Source: Actinospineispora acaciae DSM 45401
GTDB lineage: Bacteria > Actinomycetota > Actinomycetes > Mycobacteriales > Pseudonocardiaceae
Length of the DNA stretch: 64,000 bases
Assembly: GCF_000620785.1 (NCBI RefSeq)
Contig: NZ_JIAI01000003.1
Coordinates: forward strand, 1-64,000
Direction: 5' to 3'
Position numbers and translations under genes: made by a program. Below are positions 25,066-34,172 of the stretch, one piece after another; positions within the stretch are counted from its first letter, which is position 1, and every line of letters starts with the position of its first letter. The notes beneath the pieces are model-generated. The model did not search any database, was not told where the DNA came from, and saw only the letters and a list, made by a program, of their open reading frames with translations.

Positions 25066-25944
25066 CTAGGTGCGCACCTTTCCGGTCCGGTCGGGAGAAA
25101 GAGAAAGCCTGTCCTGGACGGCGTCGCCGAGGATCGTGAACGCGAGCACCACGACCGCGATGGCCAGCCCGGGGAACAGCGAGTACCACCAGGCGTCGAG
25201 CATGAAGCCAAGGCCGTCGCTGGTCATCACGCCCCACTCCGGGGTCGGCGGGCGCGCGCCGAGGCCGAGGAACCCGAGCCCGGCGCCGGCCAGGATCACG
25301 AACCCGACGTCCAGCGTGGCCAGCCCCACCACCGGCCCGGCCGCGTTGGGCAGCACGTGCCGGGCCAGGATCCGCGCGGTCGGCACGCCGAGCACGACCG
25401 CGGAGTCCACGTAGGCCATCCGCCGCACCGAGACCACCTGCCCGCGCATCAACCGCGCGTAGGACGGCCACCACACCGCGGCCAGCGCGATCGTGGTGTT
25501 CACCAGGCTGGGCTGCAACGCGACCACGACCACCATGGGCAGCAGGATGTAGGGCACCGAGAGGAACACGTCGGTGACCCGCATGATGAGCTCGTCCACC
25601 CACCCGCCGCGATATCCGGCGACCAATCCGAGCAGGCCGCCCACGACAACGGAGAAAACGACAACGGACACGCCGATCGACAACGAGATACCGGCGCCGT
25701 GAATGACGCGGCTGAGCAGGTCGCGCCCGTTGTTGTCGGTGCCGAGCGGATGCGGCAAAGACGGTGCGGAAAGGCTCACGCTCAGGTCGATCGCGTTCGG
25801 GTCATAGGGCGCCAGCGCCCCCGGAACAATGGCGGCCACTATCGTCAGGAACAACACGATGACGGCGAACACGGTGGACGCCGGCCAGGCGGCGAACGAC
25901 ACCCGGCGCCGCAGCCTCAGCGGCACCGCCGGCGCGGCCGTCAC
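25066..25944 (-). CDS. ABC transporter permease, DppC type
   Basis: The 292-residue inner-membrane permease has the peptide/nickel family pattern: N-terminal helix, HPLGTDNNGRDLLSRVIHGAGISL, and the EAA-like loop region YVDSAVVLGVPTARILARHVLPN. GTG 25944 overlaps the DppB stop (GTGA). It pairs with DppB, DppD, DppF and the binding lipoprotein to make one oligopeptide-type importer. Confidence 0.93.
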   Translation of the reverse strand: MTAAPAVPLRLRRRVSFAAWPASTVFAVIVLFLTIVAAIVPGALAPYDPNAIDLSVSLSAPSLPHPLGTDNNGRDLLSRVIHGAGISLSIGVSVVVFSVVVGGLLGLVAGYRGGWVDELIMRVTDVFLSVPYILLPMVVVVALQPSLVNTTIALAAVWWPSYARLMRGQVVSVRRMAYVDSAVVLGVPTARILARHVLPNAAGPVVGLATLDVGFVILAGAGLGFLGLGARPPTPEWGVMTSDGLGFMLDAWWYSLFPGLAIAVVVLAFTILGDAVQDRLSLSPDRTGKVRT

Positions 25945-26945
25945 GAGAACCTGATCTTCGGGTCGAGCGCCGCGTACAGCACGTCCACCAGCAGGTTCAC
26001 CAGGATGAACGCCACCGTCGCCACCAGCGTCACCCCCATCACCGAGTTGTAGTCCAGCACGGTGATCGACTCGTACGCGTACCGCCCGACCCCCGGCCAC
26101 TTGAAGATCTTCTCCACCAGTACCGAACCGCCGAGCAGGTACCCGAACGCCAACCCGGTGATCGTCACGACCGGCAGCAGCGCATTGCGCAATGCATGCA
26201 CGTACACCACCCGGAACTCGGGGACGCCCTTCGCCCGAGCGGTCGCGATGTACGGCTCGGACAACGCCTCCAGGATCGACGCCCGAGTCGTCCTGGTGAC
26301 CCGAGCCAGCGTCGGCAACGCCAGCGTGACGGACGGCAGCACCAAATGCCACAGAACGTCGAGAAACTCGTAGACGTCACCACGCAGCAATGCGTCCAGT
26401 GAGGCGAACCCGGTGATCGGCGCACCGCCGCCGGACAGGCTGGTCTGGCCCTCGCTGGGCAGCCACCCGAGGTGGGCGTAGAACACCACCACGAACAGGA
26501 TGCCGGCCCAGAACACCGGCACCGCCACCCCGCCCAGGCTGAGCAGCCGCCCCAGGTGGTCGACCGGCCCGCCGGGCCGGGTGGCGGCCAGCACGCCCAG
26601 CGGGACGCCCACGACCAGCGCGATCACCAGCGACGCCACCGTCAGCTCGATGGTCGCGGGCAGCGCGTCGAGCAGGTTGGACAGCACCGGCCGCTGGTTG
26701 GTCAGCGAGTCGCCCAGGTCGCCTCGGGCCAGCCGCTCCAGGTACAGCCCGAACTGCACCGGCAGCGGACGGTTCAGCCCGTACTGCTCGCGGATGCGCG
26801 CCACCGCGTCCTCGCTGGCGTTGAGCCCGGCCAGCACCCGCGCGGCGTCGCCGGGCACCAGGTGCGTGAGCAGGAACGTGAGCACGGCGACGGCGAGCAC
26901 CAGCGGCACCGCCAGCGCGGCCCGCCGCGCCACGTGACGGCCCAC
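25941..26945 (-). CDS. ABC transporter permease, DppB type
   Basis: The 334-residue permease starts with the usual DppB topology (LAVPLVLAVAVLTFLLTHLVPGD), followed by EQYGLNRPLPVQFGLYLERL, RGDLGDSLTNQRPV, and the late YIATARAKGVPEFRVVYVHA EAA loop. GTG 26945 overlaps the TAG stop of the small gene upstream; GTG 26933 is an alternative. It is the partner of the downstream DppC permease. Confidence 0.92.
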   Translation of the reverse strand: MGRHVARRAALAVPLVLAVAVLTFLLTHLVPGDAARVLAGLNASEDAVARIREQYGLNRPLPVQFGLYLERLARGDLGDSLTNQRPVLSNLLDALPATIELTVASLVIALVVGVPLGVLAATRPGGPVDHLGRLLSLGGVAVPVFWAGILFVVVFYAHLGWLPSEGQTSLSGGGAPITGFASLDALLRGDVYEFLDVLWHLVLPSVTLALPTLARVTRTTRASILEALSEPYIATARAKGVPEFRVVYVHALRNALLPVVTITGLAFGYLLGGSVLVEKIFKWPGVGRYAYESITVLDYNSVMGVTLVATVAFILVNLLVDVLYAALDPKIRFS

Positions 26946-27337
26946 TACCGCCTCGGCTGTCCCGGAAGCCACAGCCCGCGCTCCAGCGGCTCCAGGTAGC
27001 TCAGCGTGACGTTGTCCAGGTACGGCTCGTACGGGTCCACCTTCTTGTACTCGGCGTACGGCCCCGACCAGTCCTTGCGGCGCTCCTTGTACGCGCGGCG
27101 CTCGTCCTCGGAGTGGTACTCGAACAGCATGGTGTAGCGGCCGGTCGGGTTGCGGGTGGCGGCGTCCACCTCGTGGTAGTACGACGCCGAGCGCCACTCC
27201 GGAAACAGCTCGTCCCGCCGGTTCGCCACCCAACGGAACCAGGTCCGCATCCCCTCGTGGTACTCCGCCGGGTCCACCCCGTCGCGGATGTTCCACGACT
27301 CCACCTCGACGATGGCCGGCACGTCTTTCTCTGTCAT
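26945..27337 (-). CDS. small NIPSNAP/EthD-like dimeric alpha-beta barrel protein
   Basis: The 130-residue soluble protein has two beta-alpha-beta units: [22 protein letters not shown] and [21 protein letters not shown], the pattern of ferredoxin-like dimeric alpha-beta barrels (NIPSNAP, EthD, monooxygenase partners). ATG 27337 lies 1 bp from the upstream stop. Placed inside a transport operon ending in a flavin oxidoreductase, it may be an accessory enzyme. No specific family is certain. Confidence 0.68.
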   Translation of the reverse strand: MTEKDVPAIVEVESWNIRDGVDPAEYHEGMRTWFRWVANRRDELFPEWRSASYYHEVDAATRNPTGRYTMLFEYHSEDERRAYKERRKDWSGPYAEYKKVDPYEPYLDNVTLSYLEPLERGLWLPGQPRR

Positions 27338-27338
27338 G

Positions 27339-28925
27339 TCATCCCTTCTCCACGGCGAACAGGTCGGCACGGGACAGCGAGTTCTCCCGGAAGTTGCGGA
27401 CGGCCTTGCGCACCGCCCGGCGGTTCACGTCCTGGTAGAGCGGCAGCCACGGGGCGTCCCGGCTGATCTGGGCGGACGCGGCGAGCCAGTCGGCGGCCTG
27501 CGCCTTCGGGTCGGACGAGGCGCGCGCGGCGTCCAGCAGCGCATCCACCCGCGGGTTGGCGTAGTGCGCGAGGTTGCCCTCCACCGACCGGGTCGCCCGG
27601 CCGTGCAGCTTGCCGTAGAGCAGCGCGTCCGGGCTGGAGTAGTCCAGCGAGGACTTCCAGGAGAAGAACGGCAGCTCGCCCTTGCCGGCCTTGTCGATGA
27701 TCGTGGTCAGCGGCAGCTCGCCGATCGAGCACTCGATGCCGGCGTCCTTCAGGTTGCCCTGCATGACCTCGGCGATCTGTTTGAGCGTGCCGTAGCCGGG
27801 CACGTAGGTGCTGTCGATCTTCAGCCCGTCCGGGTGGCCGGCCTGCGCGAGCAGCGCCCTGGCCTTCGCCACGTCCCGCTTGTAGACGGCGATGTCCGCG
27901 CTGTCGTCGTACCCGTCCAGCAGGGACCCAGGGATCGGCCCGCGCAGCGCCACGCCGCCGCTCTTGACCACCCTGGCCATGATCGCGTCGTGGTCGATCG
28001 CGTAGCAGATGGCCTGGCGCACCCGCACGTCGTTCAGCGGCGGCCGCTCGGTCTGGAACACCCAGTACGTGGTGCCCAGCTGCGGGGTGTCCCGGACGGT
28101 GACGTTCGCGTCCTGCTCCAGCCGTTCGATCAGGTTGACCGGCAGGTTGCCGAGCACGTCCAGGTCGCCGCGCTGCATCTGCAGCACGGCGGTGGACGGC
28201 TCCACCGGCGAGCTCAGCACCACGCCGCCGAGCTTGGGCCGCCCGCGCCAGTGCCCGGCGGAGGCCTTCAGCTCGATCGCCTGGTTCGGGGTCCAGCGGA
28301 CCAGCTCGAACGCGCCGCTGCCGGCGGCGTTGCGGGCGAACCAGCCGGCCGCGGTCGGGTCGGCCTGGGTGCGCTTGGCCGCGACCACGGCGGGGTTGAC
28401 CACCGCGCCCACCGAGTCCAGCGCGAGCACCCGCAGGAACGGCGAGAACGGCGCGTCCAGCGTGATCGTCACCGTGCCCGGGTCGGTGGCCACGATGTTG
28501 GCCGGCTTGACGCGGTCGGTGAGCAGGTAGCTCGCGCCCTGGCCGACCTCCATGGTCCGGCGCAGCGACGCGACCACCGCGTTCGCGTCCAGCGCGGTGC
28601 CGTCGGAGAACCGCGCGCCCGAGCGCAGGTGCAGGGTGTAGCCGACGCCGTCCGGGCTGACCGACCAGCGCTCCGCCAGCCCCGCCACGACGTCCTTGCC
28701 GTCGTCGGTCAGCTCCAGCAGCCGGTCGTAGACGTTGCGGATCACCATGCCGGAGTTGGACTCGCCGCTGGTGGCCGGGTCGATGCCCTTGGGCTCGGCG
28801 GACAGCGCGAACGTGAGCTTGCCGTTCGAACCGCCGCCGGCCCCGGGTCTGGCGCCGCAGGCGGCCAGCGAGGCGAGGACGGCGGCTCCCCCGGCCGCGG
28901 TGAGCAGGCTCCGACGGTTCAGCAC
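27339..28925 (-). CDS. ABC transporter substrate-binding lipoprotein, family 5
   Basis: The 528-residue protein has a lipoprotein signal ([21 protein letters not shown]) and family 5 motifs: [29 protein letters not shown], and [17 protein letters not shown]. It is the extracytoplasmic receptor of the DppBCDF importer. GTG 28925 has GGAGGG upstream and overlaps the end of the DppF gene by 7 bp. The ligand is unknown. Confidence 0.93.
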   Translation of the reverse strand: MLNRRSLLTAAGGAAVLASLAACGARPGAGGGSNGKLTFALSAEPKGIDPATSGESNSGMVIRNVYDRLLELTDDGKDVVAGLAERWSVSPDGVGYTLHLRSGARFSDGTALDANAVVASLRRTMEVGQGASYLLTDRVKPANIVATDPGTVTITLDAPFSPFLRVLALDSVGAVVNPAVVAAKRTQADPTAAGWFARNAAGSGAFELVRWTPNQAIELKASAGHWRGRPKLGGVVLSSPVEPSTAVLQMQRGDLDVLGNLPVNLIERLEQDANVTVRDTPQLGTTYWVFQTERPPLNDVRVRQAICYAIDHDAIMARVVKSGGVALRGPIPGSLLDGYDDSADIAVYKRDVAKARALLAQAGHPDGLKIDSTYVPGYGTLKQIAEVMQGNLKDAGIECSIGELPLTTIIDKAGKGELPFFSWKSSLDYSSPDALLYGKLHGRATRSVEGNLAHYANPRVDALLDAARASSDPKAQAADWLAASAQISRDAPWLPLYQDVNRRAVRKAVRNFRENSLSRADLFAVEKG

Positions 28926-29878
28926 GATGATCCCTCCATTGGGAACAGGCAGGCCGCCGCGTGTCCGGGGGCCGTGTCGACCAGGTCGGGCAGCCGCGCG
29001 CCGCAGTCCGGTTGGGCGCGCGGGCAGCGCGGGCGGAAGTGGCAGCCGGCCGGCGGGTCCAGCGGGCTGGGCGCCTCGCCGTCCAGGCGGGCCAGCGGTC
29101 CGGGCGTCAGGCTCGGCACCGCCGCCAGCAGCGCCCGGGTGTACGGGTGCGCGGGCGCGCCGAAGACGTCCCGGTCGGGCCCCAGCTCGACGATGCGCCC
29201 GAGGTACATCACCGCCACCCGGTCCGCGACCTGCCTGATCACCGCCAGGTCGTGGCTGATGAACAGGTACGCGATGCCCAGCTCGGCGCGCAGCCGGCGC
29301 AGCAGCGCGATGATCTGCGCCTGCACCGAGACGTCCAGCGCGGACGTCGGCTCGTCGCAGATCAGCACCTCCGGGCGGGGCGCCAGCGCCCTGGCGATCG
29401 CGACCCGCTGCCGCTGCCCGCCGGAGAGCTGACGGGGGTGGTGCGACGCCAGCGCCGGCTCCAGCCCGACCAGCTCCAGCAGCTCGCCGACGGCGGCCCG
29501 CACCGAGCCCGAACCCGCCGGCAGTCCGTGCACCCGGAACGCCTCGCCGACCAGCTCGCCCACGCTCATCCGAGGGTTGAGCGAGCCGAACGGGTCCTGG
29601 AACACCATCTGGATGCGCCCGCGCAGCGCCCTTCGCCGGCGTTCCGGCAGCGCGGCCAGATCCGCGCCGTCCAGCAGCACCCGCCCCGACGTCGGCCGTT
29701 CCAGGCACACCAGCGTCCTGGCCAGCGTGGACTTGCCGCAGCCGGACTCGCCGACCAGCCCGAGCGTCTCCCCCCGCGCCAGCTCGAAGCTCACGTCCCG
29801 CACCGCGTGCACCACGCCCGCGCCGCGCACCGGGTAGCGCTTGACGATGCGCTCGGCTTGTAGAAGAGGCTCAGACAC
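28919..29878 (-). CDS. ABC transporter ATP-binding protein, DppF type
   Basis: The 319-residue ATPase has Walker [11 protein letters not shown]-loop [12 protein letters not shown], signature LSGGQRQR, Walker [13 protein letters not shown], and the oligopeptide C-terminal region with [12 protein letters not shown] and Cys-rich [14 protein letters not shown], a likely iron-sulfur or Zn site seen in this subfamily. The start overlaps the DppD stop by 8 bp. It pairs with the DppD ATPase. Confidence 0.95.
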   Translation of the reverse strand: MSEPLLQAERIVKRYPVRGAGVVHAVRDVSFELARGETLGLVGESGCGKSTLARTLVCLERPTSGRVLLDGADLAALPERRRRALRGRIQMVFQDPFGSLNPRMSVGELVGEAFRVHGLPAGSGSVRAAVGELLELVGLEPALASHHPRQLSGGQRQRVAIARALAPRPEVLICDEPTSALDVSVQAQIIALLRRLRAELGIAYLFISHDLAVIRQVADRVAVMYLGRIVELGPDRDVFGAPAHPYTRALLAAVPSLTPGPLARLDGEAPSPLDPPAGCHFRPRCPRAQPDCGARLPDLVDTAPGHAAACLFPMEGSSC

Positions 29879-30866
29879 CGGCCACCGCCTCCGCGTGGTG
29901 GCAGGCCACCACCGAGCCCTCCGGCAGCTCCCTGGGCTCCGGTACCACCGACCGGCACAGCTCGTCGGCGAACCGGCAACGCGGCGCGAACGCGCACCCC
30001 TCGGGCAGCGCGGCGGGATCCGGCGGCGCGCCGGGGATGGAGCCGAGGTCCTCCACCCGGCGCTCCAGCACGGGCACCGACTCCAGCAGCGCGATCGTGT
30101 ACGGATGCCTCGGCGCCCGGTAGAGCCGCTCCAGCGGGCCGGTCTCCACCACCTGCCCCGCGTACATCACCACCCCCCGGGACGCGACCTGCGCGGCCAC
30201 CGCCAGGTCATGGGTGATCAGCAGCAGCGCGCTGTCGTTCTCGTCGAGCAGCTCACGCAGCAGGTCGAGGATCTGCGCCTGCACGGTGACGTCCAGCGCG
30301 GTGGTCGGCTCGTCGGCGAGCAGCACCTCCGGACCCAGCGCCACGGCCATCGCGATGGCCACCCGCTGGCGCATCCCGCCGGAGAGCTGGTGCGGATACT
30401 GCCGCGCCCGCCGCCGCGCGTCCGGGATGCCCACCTTCGCGATCAGCTCGACGGCCCGCTCGCGCGCCGCCTTCTTCGCCGTGCCGGTGTGCACCCGGAA
30501 CATCTCGGCGATCTGGTCGCCCACCGGGAAGGACGGGTTGAGCGCGGTCTGCGCGTCCTGGAAGACCATCGCCAGCGTGCTGCCGCACAGCGCGCGCCGG
30601 CGCGCGGCCGGCAGCGCGAGCAGGTCCTCGCCCCGGTAGGAGATCCGGCCGGTGACCTCGGTGCCCGGTTCGAGCAGGTCCATCACCGCGCGGGCGGTGG
30701 CCGTCTTGCCGCAGCCGGACTCGCCCAGCACCGCGACCGTCTCGCCCGGCGCCAGCGAGAACGACACGCCCCGCACCGCCGGCACCTCGCGGGCGCCTCG
30801 GAAGGTCACGCGCAGGTCCTCGACGTCGAGCAAGACGTCGAGCAACGAGGTGTTCGGCCGCTCCAT
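29871..30866 (-). CDS. ABC transporter ATP-binding protein, DppD type
   Basis: The 331-residue ATPase has Walker A GESGCGKTA, Q-loop VFQDAQTALNP, signature LSGGMRQR, Walker B VLLADEPTTALD and the C-terminal CAFAPRCRFADELC cluster. It is the first transporter gene of the operon, 36 bp after the bicupin gene, and supplies one of the two nucleotide-binding subunits. Confidence 0.95.
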   Translation of the reverse strand: MERPNTSLLDVLLDVEDLRVTFRGAREVPAVRGVSFSLAPGETVAVLGESGCGKTATARAVMDLLEPGTEVTGRISYRGEDLLALPAARRRALCGSTLAMVFQDAQTALNPSFPVGDQIAEMFRVHTGTAKKAARERAVELIAKVGIPDARRRARQYPHQLSGGMRQRVAIAMAVALGPEVLLADEPTTALDVTVQAQILDLLRELLDENDSALLLITHDLAVAAQVASRGVVMYAGQVVETGPLERLYRAPRHPYTIALLESVPVLERRVEDLGSIPGAPPDPAALPEGCAFAPRCRFADELCRSVVPEPRELPEGSVVACHHAEAVAGV

Positions 30867-30902
30867 CGAGGCCTCCCGGGTTCGCGGGACTTGCGGGGAA
30901 CG

Positions 30903-31607
30903 TCAGACCGGGATGGCCTGCGACGGGCTGCCGGCCGGCACGAACACGCCGAGCAGCCGGAGGAACTCGTCGCCCGGGTCCAGGTTCTCCACCAGGTGGT
31001 GCACGCCCGCGGGCAGGTAGAAGCACGAGCCGGGGCCGATCGGGGACACCGCGCCGGCGATCTCCACCTGCCCGGCGCCGGACAAGACGAAGATCATCTC
31101 GCTGTACGGGTGGTAGTGCATCGGCGTGCGGATCGGCGGGATGTAGCCGACGAACTGGGTGACGCCCGAACACCCGGACTCCGGGTCGAACAGCGTCTGG
31201 AACTCCCGGTTGCTCACCGCGTCCTGCTTGACCCGCTCGGCCAGGTCGATGCTCGCGCGCGCCCGCCCGCACGGCACGTCCGGCGCGTGGTCGGCGGACA
31301 CGGACGCGAGCACCAGCTCGTCGTCGGCGCTCAGCTCGTACTCCTGCTCGCCGCCGACCAGCACCGCCAGCTCCGGGCGCAGCGGCTGCTCCACCCCGTC
31401 GCGGTGCAGCGTCCCCTCCCCGGACACCACGAACAGCGTCTCCAGCCGGTTGGTACCGGGCGAACGCGGCTTCGAGCGGCCACCGTGCACCCGGTACACG
31501 GCCTGCCGCAGCCCGGTGGTGTCGTCGCGGTGCGTCTCGTGGACGGAGACCGTGTCCCCGTCCGCCCGTACCCCCTCCCGCGCGCCGTAGTGCACGACCT
31601 CGCTCAT
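30903..31607 (-). CDS. bicupin protein
   Basis: The 234-residue protein has two cupin domains. The first (residues ~40-105) has a weak metal site. The second (~150-220) has PMHYHPYSEMIFVLSG and HHLV, with the three His and one Glu expected of a metal site. ATG 31607 overlaps the OsmC stop (ATGA). Such bicupins act as dioxygenases, isomerases or sensors in catabolic operons. Substrate unknown. Confidence 0.88.
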   Translation of the reverse strand: MSEVVHYGAREGVRADGDTVSVHETHRDDTTGLRQAVYRVHGGRSKPRSPGTNRLETLFVVSGEGTLHRDGVEQPLRPELAVLVGGEQEYELSADDELVLASVSADHAPDVPCGRARASIDLAERVKQDAVSNREFQTLFDPESGCSGVTQFVGYIPPIRTPMHYHPYSEMIFVLSGAGQVEIAGAVSPIGPGSCFYLPAGVHHLVENLDPGDEFLRLLGVFVPAGSPSQAIPV

Positions 31608-32035
31608 TGCTTGACCTCGACGGACAGCGTCACGTCGGCGTTGTAGAGCAGCCTCACCGGGCAGGTGCGCTCGGCGCGCTCGGCCATCTCGCGCACGGTG
31701 GCCTCCGCCGCCCCCGGCACCCGCGCCACGCAGGACAGCTCCACCGTCGGAATGCGGAACCCCTCGTCGGTCTGCACCAGGTGCACCACCGCGCTGGCGT
31801 CCACCGACTCGGCGGGCGTGCCGTTCTCCTCGGCCAGGTTCGCCAGCGACATCGCGAAGCACCCGGCCAGCGCGGAGCCCAGCAGCTCCTCCGGGTTCGT
31901 CGCCGGCTCCTCGCCGACCCTGCTGTGCAGGCTGAACGGCAACGACGGCCCCCGCCGCCCGAGATCGAGCGTCCCGCTCCCACTGGACACCGGCCCGTGC
32001 CAGCTCGCCCGCGACGTCTTCCGAAGATGCACCAC
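31604..32035 (-). CDS. OsmC/Ohr-family peroxiredoxin-like protein
   Basis: The 143-residue protein has the OsmC layout: SSGSGTLDLGRRGPSLPFSLHSR, EEPATNPEELLGSALAGCFAMSL with the first catalytic Cys, and the second Cys in ERTCPVRLLYN. OsmC proteins reduce organic hydroperoxides with thiols. GTG 32035 is chosen because AAAGGGGGT lies upstream, and it is first in the operon. An inverted repeat just upstream could be its operator. Confidence 0.9.
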   Translation of the reverse strand: MVHLRKTSRASWHGPVSSGSGTLDLGRRGPSLPFSLHSRVGEEPATNPEELLGSALAGCFAMSLANLAEENGTPAESVDASAVVHLVQTDEGFRIPTVELSCVARVPGAAEATVREMAERAERTCPVRLLYNADVTLSVEVKQ

Positions 32036-32045
32036 CCATACCCCC

Positions 32046-32060
32046 TTTAGTGTGACTAAA
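32046..32060. promoter_or_regulatory. candidate operator overlapping the OsmC promoter/leader
   Basis: TTTAGT-GTG-ACTAAA is a perfect 6-bp inverted repeat 10 bp upstream of the OsmC start. It is AT-rich in an otherwise GC-rich region, and adjoins the ribosome site. Its shape fits a dimeric repressor such as MarR or GntR type. The regulator is unknown. Confidence 0.55.
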
Positions 32061-32094
32061 AGCATTAACCACCCCCACGGCCACGTCAAGGGGC

Positions 32095-32163
32095 GCCGCA
32101 CACCGGTTCTGGCCGCCGCGCACAGGCCCGGACATGTGTGCGGCGCCCACACGGTGTGTGCCG
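32095..32163. repeat. composite palindromic regulatory site, copy 1
   Basis: Three half-sites at 20-bp spacing: GCCGCACACC (32095), GCCGCGCACA (32115) and the inverted TGTGTGCGGC (32135). A second small palindrome around CACACGGTGTGTG follows. The same 69-bp array occurs at 39432-39500, with 57 of 69 identities and no gap by hand alignment. Half-sites are conserved while most differences fall in the spacers. It lies 60 bp upstream of the OsmC start and 59 bp before the NYN gene. Confidence 0.8.
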
Positions 32164-32221
32164 CCGAATCGGTGGGCGGGGGCGACGTAGGGTTCGGGGG
32201 ACCGGTGGGGGGAGCACGGCA

Positions 32222-33316
32222 ATGGCCAATGACGACGAGCGGATCGCGCTGTTGCTCGACTACGAGAACCTCGCCATCGGGGCGCGCGACGGGCTGGGGG
32301 TCTCGCCGTTCGACTTCGGGCCGGTGGCGGACGCGCTGGCCGAGCGCGGGCGGGTGGTGGTGCGGCGGGCCTACGCGGACTGGTCGGCGTTCGGTGACGA
32401 CCGGCGGCTGCTGGCCAGGGCACAGGTCGAGCTGATCGAGATCCCGCAGCGCATCGGCGGGTCGCGCAAGAACGCCGCCGACATCAAGCTCGCCGTGGAC
32501 GCCATCGAGCTGGCCTACGAGCGCGGCTTCGTCACCACGTTCGCGATCGGCACCGGCGACTCCGACTTCACCCCGCTGGTGCACAAGCTGCGCGAGCTGG
32601 ACAAGCGGGTGATCGGAATCGGCGTGCAGTCCTCCACCTCGGCGCTGCTCCCGCCGGCCTGCGACGAGTTCCTGTTCTACGACAGGCTGCCCGGTGTCGA
32701 GCCGACCCAGGCCCCCCGGCGCGGCAAGGGACGGTCACGCCAGCCCTCGGCCACGCCTCCCCCGGCGCCAACCCCCGAACCCGCCGAGGCCGTCGACAAG
32801 GCCGACGAACCCGTCGTCACCACCGAGGACCGCGATGTCGGCGCGCTGGTGGCGAGCACGCTCACCGGCCTGCTGCGCCACGCCGACGGCCCAGTGCTGG
32901 CGTCCCGGCTGAAACGGGCGATCCTGCGCAAGGACCCCACCTTCGACGAGGCCGACCAGGGTTTCCGCGGGTTCGGCGAGCTGCTGCGGCACCTGGAGAG
33001 CCAGCGCGTGGTGCAGCTGCGCGAGGGGTCGGCGCAGGGCGATCCGGAGGTGAGCTTCCCCGAGGACGAGTCGGCCGACCACGACGCGTTCCGACTGCTC
33101 GTCGACGTCGTCGGCGACCTGCAGGCCGCCGGCGGGCCGCCGCAGCTCAGCGGGCTGAAGAACCAGCTGCGCAAGCGCGTGCCCGGGTTCAGCGAGAAGC
33201 GGTACGGCTTCAACAGCTTCCTGTCGTTCGCCAAGGCCGCCCGCGCCCGCGACCTGCTCGCGATGGAATGGGACGACGACGCCGGCGACTACCTGCTGCG
33301 GGTGCCGGTGAGCTGA
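32222..33316 (+). CDS. NYN-domain (LabA/PIN-like) protein with LOTUS/OST-HTH domains
   Basis: The 364-residue protein has an N-terminal NYN ribonuclease-like domain (residues ~5-160): LLLDYENLA, DIKLAVDAIELAYERGFVTTFAIGTGDSDFTPLV, with the acidic residues of the PIN-like active site. A Pro/Ala-rich linker leads to two OST-HTH/LOTUS-like winged helices (about 205-285 and 290-360). RNA binding and cleavage are expected. ATG 32222 follows a weak ribosome site. Its 3' end overlaps aztB by 28 bp. Confidence 0.92.
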   Translation: MANDDERIALLLDYENLAIGARDGLGVSPFDFGPVADALAERGRVVVRRAYADWSAFGDDRRLLARAQVELIEIPQRIGGSRKNAADIKLAVDAIELAYERGFVTTFAIGTGDSDFTPLVHKLRELDKRVIGIGVQSSTSALLPPACDEFLFYDRLPGVEPTQAPRRGKGRSRQPSATPPPAPTPEPAEAVDKADEPVVTTEDRDVGALVASTLTGLLRHADGPVLASRLKRAILRKDPTFDEADQGFRGFGELLRHLESQRVVQLREGSAQGDPEVSFPEDESADHDAFRLLVDVVGDLQAAGGPPQLSGLKNQLRKRVPGFSEKRYGFNSFLSFAKAARARDLLAMEWDDDAGDYLLRVPVS

Positions 33317-34113
33317 CGCACGGCCAGCACCAGGAAGAACATGGCCACCGAGGCGGCCGCCATGGTGGCCCCGGCGGCGGTGCCGGCGTGGAAGCTGACC
33401 AGCAGGCCCAGCCAGACCGCCAGGCAGCCGAGCGCGGCGGCCAGCGCCATCATCGGCACCACCCGGCGCACCAGCAGCGCGGCGGTGGCCGGCGGCGCGA
33501 CCAGCAGGCCGAACACCAGCAGCGTGCCCACCACCTGGTAGCTCACGGTGATCACCATGGCGATCAGCGCGAGCTGCACGCCGTGGGTGAGCCGGGGCGC
33601 GAGCCCGAGCAGCCGCGCCCGCTCCTCGTCGAACGCCAGCACCAGGAACGGCCGGTAGCCCAGCGCGACCACCGCCAGCGCGACCACCGCCGCCACCGCC
33701 GCGGCCACCAGGTCGGCGGGGCCGACGCCGAGCGGGTCGCCGAACAGGAAGTCGGTCAGGTTGACCGCGAACGAGTCCATGCCCGAGACCAGCACCACCC
33801 CGAGCGCCAGCATGCCGACCAGCAGCAGCGCGATCCCCACGTCCCGGCTGAACCGGGTGCCCCGGTGCACCGCGTCGATGCCGGCCACCATGGCCACCGC
33901 CCCCACCGCGGCGCCGAGCGCGAGCGGCACCCCGAGCAGCGCGGCCGCCGCCAGCCCGGGCAACACCCCGTGCGAGAGCGCCTCGCCCATCAGCGTCAGC
34001 CCGCGCAGCACCACCCAGGTCCCGACCAGCGCGCCCATCACCGCCGTGAGCACCCCCGCCAGCAGCGCCCGCTGCATGAACGCGATCGCGAACGGCTCGA
34101 ACCACGCCTCCAC
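33289..34113 (-). CDS. aztB: zinc ABC transporter permease
   Basis: The 274-residue ABC-3 family permease has MQRALLAGVLTAVMGALVGTWVVLRG near the N-terminus, LTLMGEALSHGVLPG, and a VITVSYQVVGTLLVFGLLVAPPATA late block. Eight or nine helices are predicted. GTG 34113 has GAGGGGGG upstream. It is divergent from the aztA-C-D genes; in the usual aztABCD order the permease lies with the ATPase. It transports Zn2+ delivered by AztC. Confidence 0.9.
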   Translation of the reverse strand: MEAWFEPFAIAFMQRALLAGVLTAVMGALVGTWVVLRGLTLMGEALSHGVLPGLAAAALLGVPLALGAAVGAVAMVAGIDAVHRGTRFSRDVGIALLLVGMLALGVVLVSGMDSFAVNLTDFLFGDPLGVGPADLVAAAVAAVVALAVVALGYRPFLVLAFDEERARLLGLAPRLTHGVQLALIAMVITVSYQVVGTLLVFGLLVAPPATAALLVRRVVPMMALAAALGCLAVWLGLLVSFHAGTAAGATMAAASVAMFFLVLAVRQLTGTRSR

Positions 34114-34130
34114 GGCACCCCCCTCGATAA

Positions 34131-34142
34131 TTGCACATGCAA
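34131..34142. promoter_or_regulatory. short inverted repeat between aztB and aztA
   Basis: TTGCA-CA-TGCAA lies in the 59-bp gap between the divergent transporter genes. It could be a regulator site controlling both. It is not a standard Zur box, and the clear Zur-type site is upstream of aztC. Confidence 0.35.
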
Positions 34143-34172
34143 ATGACAACCATACTCAATAAGCTGGCCAAC

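Noticed and set aside
23401..26052. 883-codon open frame on the + strand
   Set aside because: Antisense to XRE, LLM and permease genes that have clear family motifs and operon structure.
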